Shown: positions 15,924 through 26,223 of the stretch, piece after piece | How positions within the stretch are numbered: position 1 is the stretch's first letter | Layout of the letters: each line of letters starts with the position of its first letter | Assembly (NCBI RefSeq): GCF_030519375.1 | Contig: NZ_JAUMKB010000023.1 | Location: 1-64,000, forward strand | DNA from: Mucilaginibacter tolerans | Lineage (GTDB): Bacteria; Bacteroidota; Bacteroidia; Sphingobacteriales; Sphingobacteriaceae | DNA length: 64,000 nucleotides | Direction of reading: 5' to 3' | Program-made: the position numbers and the translations under genes | The notes under the pieces: model-generated | Database searches by the model: none | The model's input: the letters and a program-made list of their open reading frames with translations, nothing else | What the model was told of the DNA's origin: nothing

Positions 15924-16922
15924 ATGCAAGTATATGATATCGAAATCAAAAATGTGCTTCCCATATTAACAGATCTGGTCGAAGCAATTAGGAACTTCAA
16001 TGATTCTAAGAGTATTTATTTAAGCCGGACATACAATAGCAGCACGCCTGATTCGGGAATCCTTAAAAAGGCGTTTGGAATACAAGAGGCTAAACTGCCT
16101 GAATTTTTGGCCAACTTGGGCGTCCGTAGTTTAACTTTAAGCTCTCCCTTTGCGGAAGATGCATTTTCCAGAAGTGCCGTTGATATTGAAGCAGGTAGTA
16201 ACAAAGGCGACCGGTGGTCTGAAATTAAAAGCGAAAAACTTATTTATGATCTGTCAAAACTGTTTCGGGCTTGTCGCACGATCGCTTTTGACGACTGGGC
16301 AAATGTGGCAAACTCGTCTGACTTATGGACCGGTTTGCTTACTGACGTTATCCGGCCTTTACAGAAAAAGGATTTAGATTTTATCTTTTATCTTGGAGAT
16401 CCTGCTAAAAAGTTATCCTTCGAGGTGGATGAGATCCTCGATATTATAAGCGAGTTTTCAAAACATGGTAAGGTAACATTTTGCCTGGACGAAAGTGAGG
16501 CTGTTAAATTATGGATGGTTTTAAATGGGGAGCGCCCGGACTCTGAATTGAAGACTTTTACACCAAGCGATCTGAAAAGGAAATACTTTTCCATATATAA
16601 GACGATGGCAGTGGACCAGTTATTAATCTATTCTGTAAACGACGCTCTGGTATACTCCGAAGATCAGCAATTTGTATTAACGCGAAAGGCAATAGATTAT
16701 AACATTGAGATTGCAAAGGATGCAAGAGATAATTTCGTTGCCGGCTTTGCGATAGGCTTAATAATGCAGTTTGACATTAAGTATTGCATTGCTTTGGGAT
16801 TAATTGTTTTTGGCTCACACGGAGAAAAGAATTCAAACCCTGATAAAGATGATCTGCTTGCCTATATTGAAAAGTGGCTTACTGATCTTAATATCGAGGA
16901 CACCATAAAGCTTTATCAGTAA
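15924..16922 (+). CDS. Unrecognised 332-residue protein
   Basis: A full-length reading frame with ordinary composition, no signal peptide and no clear membrane helix. Features seen are an N-terminal helical segment (IEIKNVLPILTDLVEAIRNF), a LSSPFAEDAFSRSAVDIEAG loop near 75-95, the strand-loop DFIFYLGDPAKK near 150, a KVTFCLDESEAVKLWMVLNGERPDSEL stretch near 185-210, and a C-terminal half that is mostly alpha-helical. It follows the word-repeat spacer and is closed by an intrinsic terminator, so it is transcribed alone. I cannot assign a family. Confidence 0.75.
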   Translation: MQVYDIEIKNVLPILTDLVEAIRNFNDSKSIYLSRTYNSSTPDSGILKKAFGIQEAKLPEFLANLGVRSLTLSSPFAEDAFSRSAVDIEAGSNKGDRWSEIKSEKLIYDLSKLFRACRTIAFDDWANVANSSDLWTGLLTDVIRPLQKKDLDFIFYLGDPAKKLSFEVDEILDIISEFSKHGKVTFCLDESEAVKLWMVLNGERPDSELKTFTPSDLKRKYFSIYKTMAVDQLLIYSVNDALVYSEDQQFVLTRKAIDYNIEIAKDARDNFVAGFAIGLIMQFDIKYCIALGLIVFGSHGEKNSNPDKDDLLAYIEKWLTDLNIEDTIKLYQ

Positions 16923-16960
16923 TAAGCAAACAGAAGACTGCTTCCACGACCCAATAATAT

Positions 16961-16993
16961 AAAAGCTCTTTGCGGATGCAAAAGGGCTTTTTT
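16961..16993 (+). terminator. Intrinsic terminator
   Basis: Stem AAAAGCTCTTTGC pairs with GCAAAAGGGCTTTT with one bulged A and one G-T pair, followed by T6. It closes the unknown 332-aa gene. Confidence 0.75.
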
Positions 16994-17103
16994 AATTATC
17001 TGTATTGGGAATTTTTATTGCGCTGTCTTGCTTTTCGTCATTAAATAGATAAGCTCTATAGCAGGATAAAAATTATTGATTTTTTCTATACCAAAAGGTG
17101 TTT

Positions 17104-17111
17104 TAAATTTG
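17104..17111 (+). promoter_or_regulatory. -7 promoter box of katG
   Basis: TAAATTTG fits TAnnTTTG and lies 20 bp before the katG ATG. The nearest upstream TTG is 25 bp away, further than the usual 19, so the -33 element is weak. Confidence 0.4.
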
Positions 17112-17116
17112 ATTAA

Positions 17117-19432
<2,316 letters not shown>

Positions 19433-19455
19433 AAAAGTTTGTTAGTCTATTCAAG

Positions 19456-19484
19456 CGCCTCTCAAGAAATTGGGGGGCGTTTTT
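19456..19484 (+). terminator. Intrinsic terminator of katG
   Basis: Stem CGCCTCTCAA / TTGGGGGGCG (with G-T pairs), GAAA loop and T5. It is almost the same hairpin as that after tRNA-His (10797-10828). Confidence 0.8.
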
Positions 19485-19503
19485 GCTTGATAGAGAGTTG
19501 AGC

Positions 19504-19776
19504 CTAATTCAGCCGGTTCGGTTTTATATCGGTAAGCCATTTATTGGGCAACACCGTTTTTGGTTGCGGAGCATATTTGTTTAACAGTCTTCGTAACCTG
19601 CTCAGTTCATCCGCCATCATTTGCTGAACGGACAAGATATCTATAACCTGTTGCTGGTTGTTTCGGCCTTCATTAAGCAGCTTGCTATAAATGCGCGTTG
19701 CCTGGTCGTACTGCTGCTGGTAATAAGCAATCCGGTCATTTACACATTCATCAAAGTCTGTCCATGTAATTGGCAT
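19504..19776 (-). CDS. Small coiled-coil protein of unknown function
   Basis: A 90-residue soluble protein. Residues 10-65 are one long amphipathic helix rich in Gln, Arg and Leu (QQQYDQATRIYSKLLNEG, then VQQMMADELSRLRRLLNKY), likely a coiled coil. The C-terminus is short and basic. No family is recognised. It lies 75 bp beyond the stop of the exported VOC gene and could be the second gene of that transcript. Confidence 0.6.
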   Translation of the reverse strand: MPITWTDFDECVNDRIAYYQQQYDQATRIYSKLLNEGRNNQQQVIDILSVQQMMADELSRLRRLLNKYAPQPKTVLPNKWLTDIKPNRLN

Positions 19777-19851
19777 ATAGGTTTTTACGGAAAACTATAT
19801 GCGCGGGTTTTGTGGTAATTACACTATAAATTAAAGCACACAATCTGTAGT

Positions 19852-20352
19852 TTATTTGGTGGTAACAGAACCCATTTTGGCATATTCCACATCATTGGGC
19901 TCCCACAATTCGATCTTATTACCCTCAGGGTCCATCACATGTACAAACTTACCATAGCTCTCGTTATCCACGCTGTCAACCGGCAGGGTGCCCGCCGCTT
20001 TCATTTGGGCCAAAAGCTGATCCAATCCCTCTACACGGTAATTGATCATGAATTGCTTTTCAGAGGGCTGAAAGTATTTGGTGGTTTCCTTAAACGGCGC
20101 CCATACGGTAAAACCCTTTTTGGTACTATCCATGCCCTGGTGCCATTCAAAAATTGCATCATATTGCCCTATGCGGATGCCCAGGTTTTTGCTATACCAG
20201 GCTTTGAGCGCCGCAGGGTCTTTGGCCTTAAAAAAAATACCGCCAATACCCGTCACCCTCGGACCGGTATTGACCGGGGAGGTTAAACGGTTGAAACCAT
20301 AGCCTAATAGGAAGGCCGCGCAAAGCAGGGCGATTAGTGTAAACTTTTTCAT
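19852..20352 (-). CDS. Exported or membrane-anchored VOC-family protein
   Basis: A 166-residue protein with an N-terminal hydrophobic segment (residues 4-20, MKKFTLIALLCAAFLLGYGF) followed by a VOC/glyoxalase-like domain: GIGGIFFKAKDPAALKAWYSKNLG, a central strand-rich part and the C-terminal HVMDPEGNKIELWEPND. Cytosolic relatives carry the same domain without the leader, so a periplasmic or membrane-bound location is inferred here. The first metal-ligand position is occupied by Gly/Gly rather than His, so metal binding is doubtful. Substrate unknown. Confidence 0.8.
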   Translation of the reverse strand: MKKFTLIALLCAAFLLGYGFNRLTSPVNTGPRVTGIGGIFFKAKDPAALKAWYSKNLGIRIGQYDAIFEWHQGMDSTKKGFTVWAPFKETTKYFQPSEKQFMINYRVEGLDQLLAQMKAAGTLPVDSVDNESYGKFVHVMDPEGNKIELWEPNDVEYAKMGSVTTK

Positions 20353-20528
20353 GGTGTGGGTTTTTAGTTAAAGATAGGGAATAAAAATATTGCAATCCCA
20401 CCCTTCACCGCCCATAACCACCTCTTCACCGATTCCCCCACCCGGTTAACCACTTTTACCTTGTGCCCAGGTAGTCCTAAATTTACTTTTACATAAAATG
20501 TTTTAAAGGGCTATTCGTCTATACTGAT

Positions 20529-20702
20529 ATGGAAGATGATTTCTTAATACCGGACCCGGCAGCTTTTCCACCTGACAGGAAACAGGAACTGGCGATGTTA
20601 TTTCTGGATATCCTGGATTATACCGGTTTGGTGGGGTCGCTGCCTGAGCAAATTGTTTCCTGGTTATTGCCGGATAAAAGCAAATCATTGGATGAGTGGT
20701 AA
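20529..20702 (+). CDS. Small acidic protein (57 aa)
   Basis: ATG at 20529 opens 57 codons ending TAA at 20700-20702: MEDDFLIPDPAAFPPDRK, then an amphipathic LAMLFLDILDYTGLVGSLPE and QIVSWLLPDKSKSLDEW. The composition (acidic, with aromatic and Pro residues in sensible places) looks protein-like. The antisense frames here give low-quality protein. Family unknown. TAAAGGG upstream might assist ribosome binding. Confidence 0.4.
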   Translation: MEDDFLIPDPAAFPPDRKQELAMLFLDILDYTGLVGSLPEQIVSWLLPDKSKSLDEW

Positions 20703-20922
20703 TAGCACTTGGTCTGCGTGAAAATATTAATAGCTCTTTGCCCGCAATAATTTGTCAAGTTTACTAAAACATCCCCTCCAGCCTTTGGAATAATTGTGCG
20801 CCGATCCGGCTCCGGTATTAGCATGGCTGAAACACTCCGTGTGCCAGCGCCTTCGGGTATAAGTTCTACAGAAACGCTTCAATGGGTTGCCTTGTTAAAG
20901 TATTATAACCAAATTTGTGCGT
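20703..20922. other. Intergenic region, nothing certain
   Basis: No convincing gene is visible. A TTG-N20-CAAATTTG arrangement at 20887-20917 resembles a promoter for the next gene. Taken literally it would start transcription at the next gene's ATG, giving a leaderless mRNA. This is weak evidence. Confidence 0.25.
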
Positions 20923-21405
20923 ATGACTGAACTGAATGAATATGAGTGCGAATTGCTGGATGCAGTGCTGGAAGCTTTTGGTATACCGGACAGCCTGACC
21001 AGAGCGCAGTTGATGCAGTTGTTTGACCAGGATGAAGCAGCAGCTTTTGCCATGGTACAAATATTACTGAGAGAAGGATTGATAGCAGAATCGGGTAAAC
21101 ACGGCGATTACGAATTACCCGATAAACTAATCTTGAAACCGAAGGGCGAAAAGTTTTTGAAAGGTGGCGGCTTTACCAAACGTTACAAAGCCGAACAGGA
21201 GAAACCTGTTGAAGTAGGAGGAACGCTGGCGAAACTGCAACAACAGAATATGCGGCTGCAAAATCTCAAACTATCTGCTGAATCAGAGCGAAGGGATCTT
21301 CAAAAAAAGATTGATAAAATGCAAATGCTGCAGTATATATGGTGGGGGCTAATTGTTTTGGCATTCGCTATTGGGTATTTGCTGGGGCATATGCATAAAA
21401 AATAA
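20923..21405 (+). CDS. Tail-anchored coiled-coil protein of unknown function
   Basis: 160 residues from ATG 20923 (a GTG two codons earlier is less likely). Residues 1-80 look like a small winged-helix-type domain (TRAQLMQLFDQDEAAAFAMV, then ILLREGLIAESGKHGDYEL). Residues 105-135 are a coiled coil (LAKLQQQNMRLQNLKLSAES). Residues 138-156 form a single C-terminal membrane helix (YIWWGLIVLAFAIGYLLG) with a short basic tail. The topology would place the N-terminal domain in the cytoplasm. No family is recognised. Confidence 0.7.
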   Translation: MTELNEYECELLDAVLEAFGIPDSLTRAQLMQLFDQDEAAAFAMVQILLREGLIAESGKHGDYELPDKLILKPKGEKFLKGGGFTKRYKAEQEKPVEVGGTLAKLQQQNMRLQNLKLSAESERRDLQKKIDKMQMLQYIWWGLIVLAFAIGYLLGHMHKK

Positions 21406-21417
21406 ATGCAAAAAAGA

Positions 21418-21458
21418 AAGGGATATAACCGGTCAGAATTTTCGGCCATACCCCTTTT
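21418..21458. terminator. Hairpin between convergent genes, probable bidirectional terminator
   Basis: AAAGGG and CCCTTT close an imperfect stem (AAAGGGATATAACCGG with CGGCCATACCCCTTT). It ends in CCCCTTTT to the right and AAAAAAGAAAGGG to the left, so it could stop transcripts from both sides. Confidence 0.5.
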
Positions 21459-21480
21459 ATGAGGATAAAATATTCCTTAA

Positions 21481-21711
21481 TTATCTCTTGGCTTTCTTTT
21501 CTTCGCCAACACCGATGAAATAGAAGCAAATGCCCACAAAAGCGGTCAGGATACCTATAAATAAAGGCCATTGAGGTGATCTTATACCGTGCGGATTTAC
21601 GCTCATGCTATCAGAGTCAACTGCATTAATTAGCGGGTGGAAAAAATAGAGGCAATAGAAAATTACCGCTATGCCGATGATAATAAGTAATATGCTGATC
21701 TTTTTCATCAT
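21481..21711 (-). CDS. Small two-helix membrane protein
   Basis: A 76-residue protein with two hydrophobic helices (about 5-24 and 50-67) joined by a polar loop (DSDSMSVNPHGIRSPQ) and ending in a basic GEEKKAKR. It would sit in the inner membrane. The start could be either of two adjacent ATGs. No function is recognised. Confidence 0.6.
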   Translation of the reverse strand: MMKKISILLIIIGIAVIFYCLYFFHPLINAVDSDSMSVNPHGIRSPQWPLFIGILTAFVGICFYFIGVGEEKKAKR

Positions 21712-21767
21712 TTAAAGTTTGCTACAAATGTAAAATAAATTTTAATTCTGTAAACCTATTAACGTAA

Positions 21768-22511
21768 TTGGATGCAGTTTTAATCATTTACACGTTGGCC
21801 ATTAATCATTCCCTGTCCTTTATTTTATTGTTGATCACGATTGTGGCGGCGAGTATTGCCGCCAAGAAGTTAACTGCCGGCGGCGCTTTGACAGGCGCGG
21901 TGATTGCTATTCTGATATTTTTAGGAGCCGGATATACAGGCGTAGCTATGTTATTTGTATTCTTTTCATTGGGTACTGCCGCTACTATCTGGAAGAAAAA
22001 AGAAAAGCAGATGATCAAAATCCAGCATGATCAATCTATAAGAAGGGACGCCGGGCAGGTGATAGCTAATGGCGCGGTAGCGGCCCTGATGGGAGCGTTG
22101 GGTTATTGGGTTTCCGGTAAGGCGCCGTTATGGAATCTAATGATGGCTACAAGCTTATCATCCGCTATGGCTGATACTTTATCATCAGAACTTGGGATGA
22201 TTTATGGCAAACGGTTTTGTAACATCATTTCGTGGAAGGCAGATGCAAAAGGGTTAGATGGTGTAGTTAGTCTTGAAGGGACTTTGATAGGAGTAATCGG
22301 CTCTGCGATTATTGCTTTAATTTATGCGTTAGGCTTTAGCTGGAACGTAGGCTTTTGGATCATAATCCTATCAGGAACCATTGGTAACCTATTCGATTCC
22401 TTTCTAGGCGCTTTGCTGGAACGAAAACATTTGCTGACAAACAATGGTGTCAACTTTTTGAACACATTTATTGCAGCTATAGTTGCCGGATTAATCTATT
22501 TGGCTTGTTAA
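21768..22511 (+). CDS. DUF92-family membrane protein
   Basis: A 247-residue integral membrane protein with about six helices. The family pattern is clear: SIAAKKLTAGGALTGAVIA near 30-48, a TSLSSAMADTLSSELG stretch near 125-140 and GTLIGVIGSAIIAL. DUF92 (TIGR00297) proteins are related to plant VTE6 phytyl-phosphate kinase, so a polyprenyl-phosphate kinase role is possible but unproved. The frame has no early ATG; TTG at 21768 is the likely start. Confidence 0.85.
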   Translation: MDAVLIIYTLAINHSLSFILLLITIVAASIAAKKLTAGGALTGAVIAILIFLGAGYTGVAMLFVFFSLGTAATIWKKKEKQMIKIQHDQSIRRDAGQVIANGAVAALMGALGYWVSGKAPLWNLMMATSLSSAMADTLSSELGMIYGKRFCNIISWKADAKGLDGVVSLEGTLIGVIGSAIIALIYALGFSWNVGFWIIILSGTIGNLFDSFLGALLERKHLLTNNGVNFLNTFIAAIVAGLIYLAC

Positions 22512-22563
22512 ATAAAGGATATAAATAAACCTTTTAACTTCCTTATATTAAAGAAATTAATAA

Positions 22564-23820
22564 TTATTTTACCACCATTTGTGCGGTATTCCGGCTTACC
22601 TGTTCTAAGAGGATTGAGCGATTTTCTACCAGCCCTTTTAAATCGTACAGCTTGTAATGTCTCAGGGTGATCAGGGTAAGTTCGCTGTTATATTTCACCT
22701 TATAATTCTGATTGAAGCCCGCCAAAAGTTTTTCAAAACGTTCGGGGTTTAAGTCAAAACATACGCTGAAACTCAAGGCTGAGGTTTGCATTACATTCGC
22801 TTTAATATTGTTCTGCGCAAATAAATTGAAAATCTCGCTCAGGTGAATCTCCGATATAAATGAATAATCTCTGGCTGATATAGAAAGCAGCACCTGGTTT
22901 TGTTTCAATATGATAACCGGCTTATCAAAATGCATATCAGCTGTTTCTTTTATGATCGTCCCTTCAGCAGAAGGATCATTAAATGATTTTACCAGCAAAG
23001 GTATTTTGGCATTCTGCAGTGGTTTTATGGTTTTCGGGTGGATCACGCTTGCACCATAATAAGTCATTTCAATGGCTTCAGCATAAGTCAACTCATTGAA
23101 CTTAACAGTATCGGCAAAATGCTTTGGGTCCGCATTTAATATACCCGGAACATCCTTCCATGTGGTAACTGATTCCGCGTTTAAGCACGACGCAAAAATG
23201 GAGGCAGTATAATCTGAGCCCTCGCGACCTAAGGTAGTGGTGAAGTTTTCCGACGTTCCACCCAAAAAGCCTTGTGTGACCACAATGCCATTATCAAGTA
23301 AAGCAGGAATTTCCTGGCTGATGCTGGCCCGTGTTCTATCCCAGTTTACATTGCCTTCGCGGTAGTTATTATCGGTATGAACATAGCCGCGTACATCCAG
23401 CCATTGGGTTTTTATACCGGTTTGATTTAAATAAGCGGCAACTATTCGGGTCGAAACCAGCTCGCCGATGGATACGATCTGGTCATAAATAAAATCATGA
23501 TCGGCGTGGGGCTCATCCTCAATCATCCAATCGATCTCCACAAACGTATTAGCTACTTCATTATAAACCGGGTGGTTTGGCGCAAAAAGCTCTTTAACAA
23601 TATTATAATGATAATCTTTTATTTCATCAAAAACAGTATGCAGATCGCGAGAACCGTTGATGTAAGCCTTGGTCAGTTTCTCCAATGCATTGGTGGTTTT
23701 ACCCATGGCCGAAACTACTATCAGCAACTTTTGGCCTTCGTATTTTTTTACAATGTTTGAGAGATTGATCACTCCCGCGGCATCCTTCACCGATGCACCT
23801 CCGAATTTGAAAACAAGCAT
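22564..23820 (-). CDS. lysC: Aspartate kinase (monofunctional)
   Basis: A 418-residue enzyme that phosphorylates aspartate at the start of Lys/Thr/Met synthesis. The amino-acid-kinase domain shows KFGGASVKD (5-13), VVSAMGKTT, GFLGGTSENFTTTLGREGSD and SVIHPKTIKPL. Two ACT-like segments follow from about 300 (VLLSISARDYSF, then ANVMQTSALSFSVCF). Its ATG overlaps the stop of the lipoprotein gene upstream (TAATG), so it is the last gene of a four-gene operon. Confidence 0.93.
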   Translation of the reverse strand: MLVFKFGGASVKDAAGVINLSNIVKKYEGQKLLIVVSAMGKTTNALEKLTKAYINGSRDLHTVFDEIKDYHYNIVKELFAPNHPVYNEVANTFVEIDWMIEDEPHADHDFIYDQIVSIGELVSTRIVAAYLNQTGIKTQWLDVRGYVHTDNNYREGNVNWDRTRASISQEIPALLDNGIVVTQGFLGGTSENFTTTLGREGSDYTASIFASCLNAESVTTWKDVPGILNADPKHFADTVKFNELTYAEAIEMTYYGASVIHPKTIKPLQNAKIPLLVKSFNDPSAEGTIIKETADMHFDKPVIILKQNQVLLSISARDYSFISEIHLSEIFNLFAQNNIKANVMQTSALSFSVCFDLNPERFEKLLAGFNQNYKVKYNSELTLITLRHYKLYDLKGLVENRSILLEQVSRNTAQMVVK

Positions 23821-24491
23821 TATTTGTGATATTGAGTAATAACCGTATTTGGCCGCAGTAAATTTAGAATTTGTGAGTAAGGAATAAACAATGCAACAGG
23901 TCCGTAACTCTCGGGTTTTGCTTCCCCGTTGTTGTACAAAAACTTTAATCCGATGGGGGTAATTAAAAAATTATCATTTAAGACGAATTGACCGCCTTTA
24001 AAGCTGTACCCGTTTAGCGGAGCATCGGCGCTCAAATTTTCGTTTTTTCTGAATATCGCCTCTGCAATTTTATTTAGTTGATCTGTATACTGATCGATTA
24101 AAATGTCATTCAGCTTTATTGGTTTGGATTTCTTAGTGTTCCAATTCAGGAAGTGCGTCGCCTGAGTTTTACCAGATTTCCCTGAATCGGCAAAAATTTC
24201 GTTGATCTCTATAATAGTTAGGCTAGAATCTTGTCTGAGAACTGAAGCATGTAAATTATGATCTTTCTGACCATGTAGATAACCAGTCAATGAATCATTC
24301 AATGTATTTTGATTTTTGAAAACCGGGTAAGAAATATCCAGCTGTCGGTCTGCTTCTTTTTGTTTAATATGCTTATAAACAAATTGAAGTGTATCCGTAG
24401 TGATCTCTGGCTTGTCTTCTGTCGATGTTCCCCATTGACAGGAAGCTAAGCTGCATGCGATTATCACAAAAAGGATACCCCTCAGTCTCAT
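23820..24491 (-). CDS. DUF3298/DUF4163-like lipoprotein
   Basis: A 223-residue lipoprotein with lipobox SLASC at Cys18. The mature part has the layout of Bacteroidota DUF4163-DUF3298 proteins: an N-terminal strand-helix region (YPVFKNQNTLNDSLTGYLHG), then HFLNWNTKKSKPIKLNDILI and a C-terminal barrel-like half with GLKFLYNNGEAKPESYGPVALFIPYSQI. These resemble the non-catalytic part of PdaC-type deacetylases. No enzymatic residue is visible. It lies between the GNAT (4-bp gap) and lysC (1-bp overlap) genes. Confidence 0.8.
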   Translation of the reverse strand: MRLRGILFVIIACSLASCQWGTSTEDKPEITTDTLQFVYKHIKQKEADRQLDISYPVFKNQNTLNDSLTGYLHGQKDHNLHASVLRQDSSLTIIEINEIFADSGKSGKTQATHFLNWNTKKSKPIKLNDILIDQYTDQLNKIAEAIFRKNENLSADAPLNGYSFKGGQFVLNDNFLITPIGLKFLYNNGEAKPESYGPVALFIPYSQILNLLRPNTVITQYHK

Positions 24492-24495
24492 AGCT

Positions 24496-24960
24496 TTAGT
24501 TCATTATCTGTTCTTTTGACAATGACCCGTTTATCCAGGCACCGTCAAGAGCAGCTTCGTATTTTTTGTAGAATTTAATGGCAGGCTCGTTCCAATCCAG
24601 TACCTGCCAGGTCATACCGTTGAACCCCATTTCGCGGGCCTCGATAATCAGCCTGTCAAAAAGTAATTTCCCAACGCCCTTGCCCCGCCAGCTTTCCGTC
24701 ACGATCAAATCCTCCAGGTACATACGGCATCCTTTCCAGGTAGAATAACGAATGTAATATAAGGCAAATCCCACAATTACTCCGTCAACCTCAGCAACAA
24801 ATGTTTTCCAGACCGGCTTTTCGCCAAACCCTGCTTCTTCAAATTCCTTCAATGTAACAGTGACTTCTTCTGGCGCTTTTTCAAACAAAGCCAATTCGTT
24901 TACCAATTCAAGCAGGCGCGGACAATCTTCTTTTACGGCTACTCTTAAATTTATCTGCAT
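24496..24960 (-). CDS. GNAT-family N-acetyltransferase
   Basis: A 154-residue acetyltransferase with the acetyl-CoA pyrophosphate loop SWRGKGVGKLLFD (about 89-101) and the conserved YLEDLIVTESWRGKG strand-turn. The C-terminal WQVLDWNEPAIKFYKKYEA helix resembles that of spermidine/diamine acetyltransferases (SSAT-like). The acceptor substrate is an inference. Second gene of the yggS-GNAT-lipoprotein-lysC operon. Confidence 0.88.
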   Translation of the reverse strand: MQINLRVAVKEDCPRLLELVNELALFEKAPEEVTVTLKEFEEAGFGEKPVWKTFVAEVDGVIVGFALYYIRYSTWKGCRMYLEDLIVTESWRGKGVGKLLFDRLIIEAREMGFNGMTWQVLDWNEPAIKFYKKYEAALDGAWINGSLSKEQIMN

Positions 24961-24977
24961 ATATCGTATTCGGGCGA

Positions 24978-25667
24978 TTAGTTATTTTTCCAATGTTTAA
25001 TTACTCTCTGCCCGAAGATAGTACTACCGAGGCGCACCATGTTGCTGCCTTGCTCAATCGCTAGTTTATAATCGGACGACATACCCATGGATAGTGTGTC
25101 AAAAGAGCCGTCTTTTCTGAAGAAACTCTGCTTTATACCATCAAAAAAGGTTTTCAGCTCATAAAATTCTTCATTTATCTGCTTCTCATTTTCGGTATTG
25201 GTTGCTATACCCATTAATCCCCGGATTCGTACATTTTTCAAAACAGTAAACTCTTCCGACCGCAATAATTCAATTATCTCATCAAAACCGAGCCCGTATT
25301 TAGTTTCTTCATCGGCAATATATACCTGCAATAAACAGTCGATCACGCGGCTGTGTTTTTGAGCATGCTTATCAATTTCCTGCAACAGCTTCAGGCTGTC
25401 GACAGATTGGATCATACTGATAAAAGGAGCAATATATTTTACCTTGTTGCTTTGCAAATGCCCTATCAGGTGCCATTCAATATCCTTGGGCAAGTGTTCA
25501 TATTTGTCCACCAGCTCCTGTACCATATTTTCGCCAAATACACGCTGGCCGGCATCGTAGGCTTCTTTTATCTCTTCCTCAGATTTAGTCTTCGATACAG
25601 CAATCAATTGTACTTTTATTGTTTCCGTTTCGTTTTTTAAGCGTTTGATGTTATCCGCAATGCTCAT
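24978..25667 (-). CDS. YggS-family PLP homeostasis protein
   Basis: A 229-residue single-domain PLP protein (PLPBP/YggS). Its fold is that of alanine racemase's barrel, and the PLP lysine is K26 in LIAVSKTKSEEEI. FGENMVQELVDKY, EWHLIGHLQSNKVKY and the C-terminal LSMGMSSDYKLAIEQGSNMVRLGSTIFG complete the family signature. It binds PLP in the cytoplasm and helps keep vitamin B6 and amino-acid pools balanced. First gene of a four-gene minus-strand operon. Confidence 0.95.
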   Translation of the reverse strand: MSIADNIKRLKNETETIKVQLIAVSKTKSEEEIKEAYDAGQRVFGENMVQELVDKYEHLPKDIEWHLIGHLQSNKVKYIAPFISMIQSVDSLKLLQEIDKHAQKHSRVIDCLLQVYIADEETKYGLGFDEIIELLRSEEFTVLKNVRIRGLMGIATNTENEKQINEEFYELKTFFDGIKQSFFRKDGSFDTLSMGMSSDYKLAIEQGSNMVRLGSTIFGQRVIKHWKNN

Positions 25668-25707
25668 TTATCCGTAGTTTTGCTTAATAATGCCGCTAAA
25701 TTACAGA

Positions 25708-26223
25708 ATGCATAAATATAATAAGCTGTTTTTCTCAGTATTGATTTTCCTGGCCGCCTGTAGCGGAAATAAAGTGCCTGATGGAATAATTGCGCAGGAC
25801 GAAATGACGAATTTGCTAACCGATATTCATATTGTGGATGGTAGCATGTACAACGTGGTGCAAGTGCCTGATTCTCTGTATAAGTACGGGAAAGATAAAT
25901 ATCGCATAGTATTCAGCAAGTATCATACGGATTCGGGACAGTTTAAGAAAAGTTTTCAGTACTATTCCTCACATCCTGAAAAATTGCAGGCCATGTATGA
26001 TCAGATAACAATAAATATTAAGCAAAAAAGTGATTCGGTTAATAAACTCAATCTTGATAAGATAAATAGGGATAATAAAAGACGAACAGACTCTTTAAAG
26101 AAATTACCTAAGCAGCCCCAACCAAATCAGGTTACGGCAAAGCCCGTGCAGCCCGTCATCAAAAGAAATTTTAATCCGAACATTAAGCCACGAAAAAGAA
26201 CGCATGCTGATTCCCTCCCATAG
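25708..26223 (+). CDS. DUF4296 lipoprotein
   Basis: 171 residues from the ATG giving MHKYNKLFFS; an earlier in-frame ATG (25690) would put six residues before the signal. Lipobox LAACS. The DUF4296 signature is visible (MTNLLTDIHIVDGSMYNVV, then the YRIVFSKYHTDSGQFKKSFQYYSSHPE block), followed by a charged helix and a Pro/Lys-rich tail. The function of this Bacteroidota family is unknown. Its 3' end overlaps the mutS2 start by 20 bp, indicating tight coupling. Confidence 0.85.
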   Translation: MHKYNKLFFSVLIFLAACSGNKVPDGIIAQDEMTNLLTDIHIVDGSMYNVVQVPDSLYKYGKDKYRIVFSKYHTDSGQFKKSFQYYSSHPEKLQAMYDQITINIKQKSDSVNKLNLDKINRDNKRRTDSLKKLPKQPQPNQVTAKPVQPVIKRNFNPNIKPRKRTHADSLP

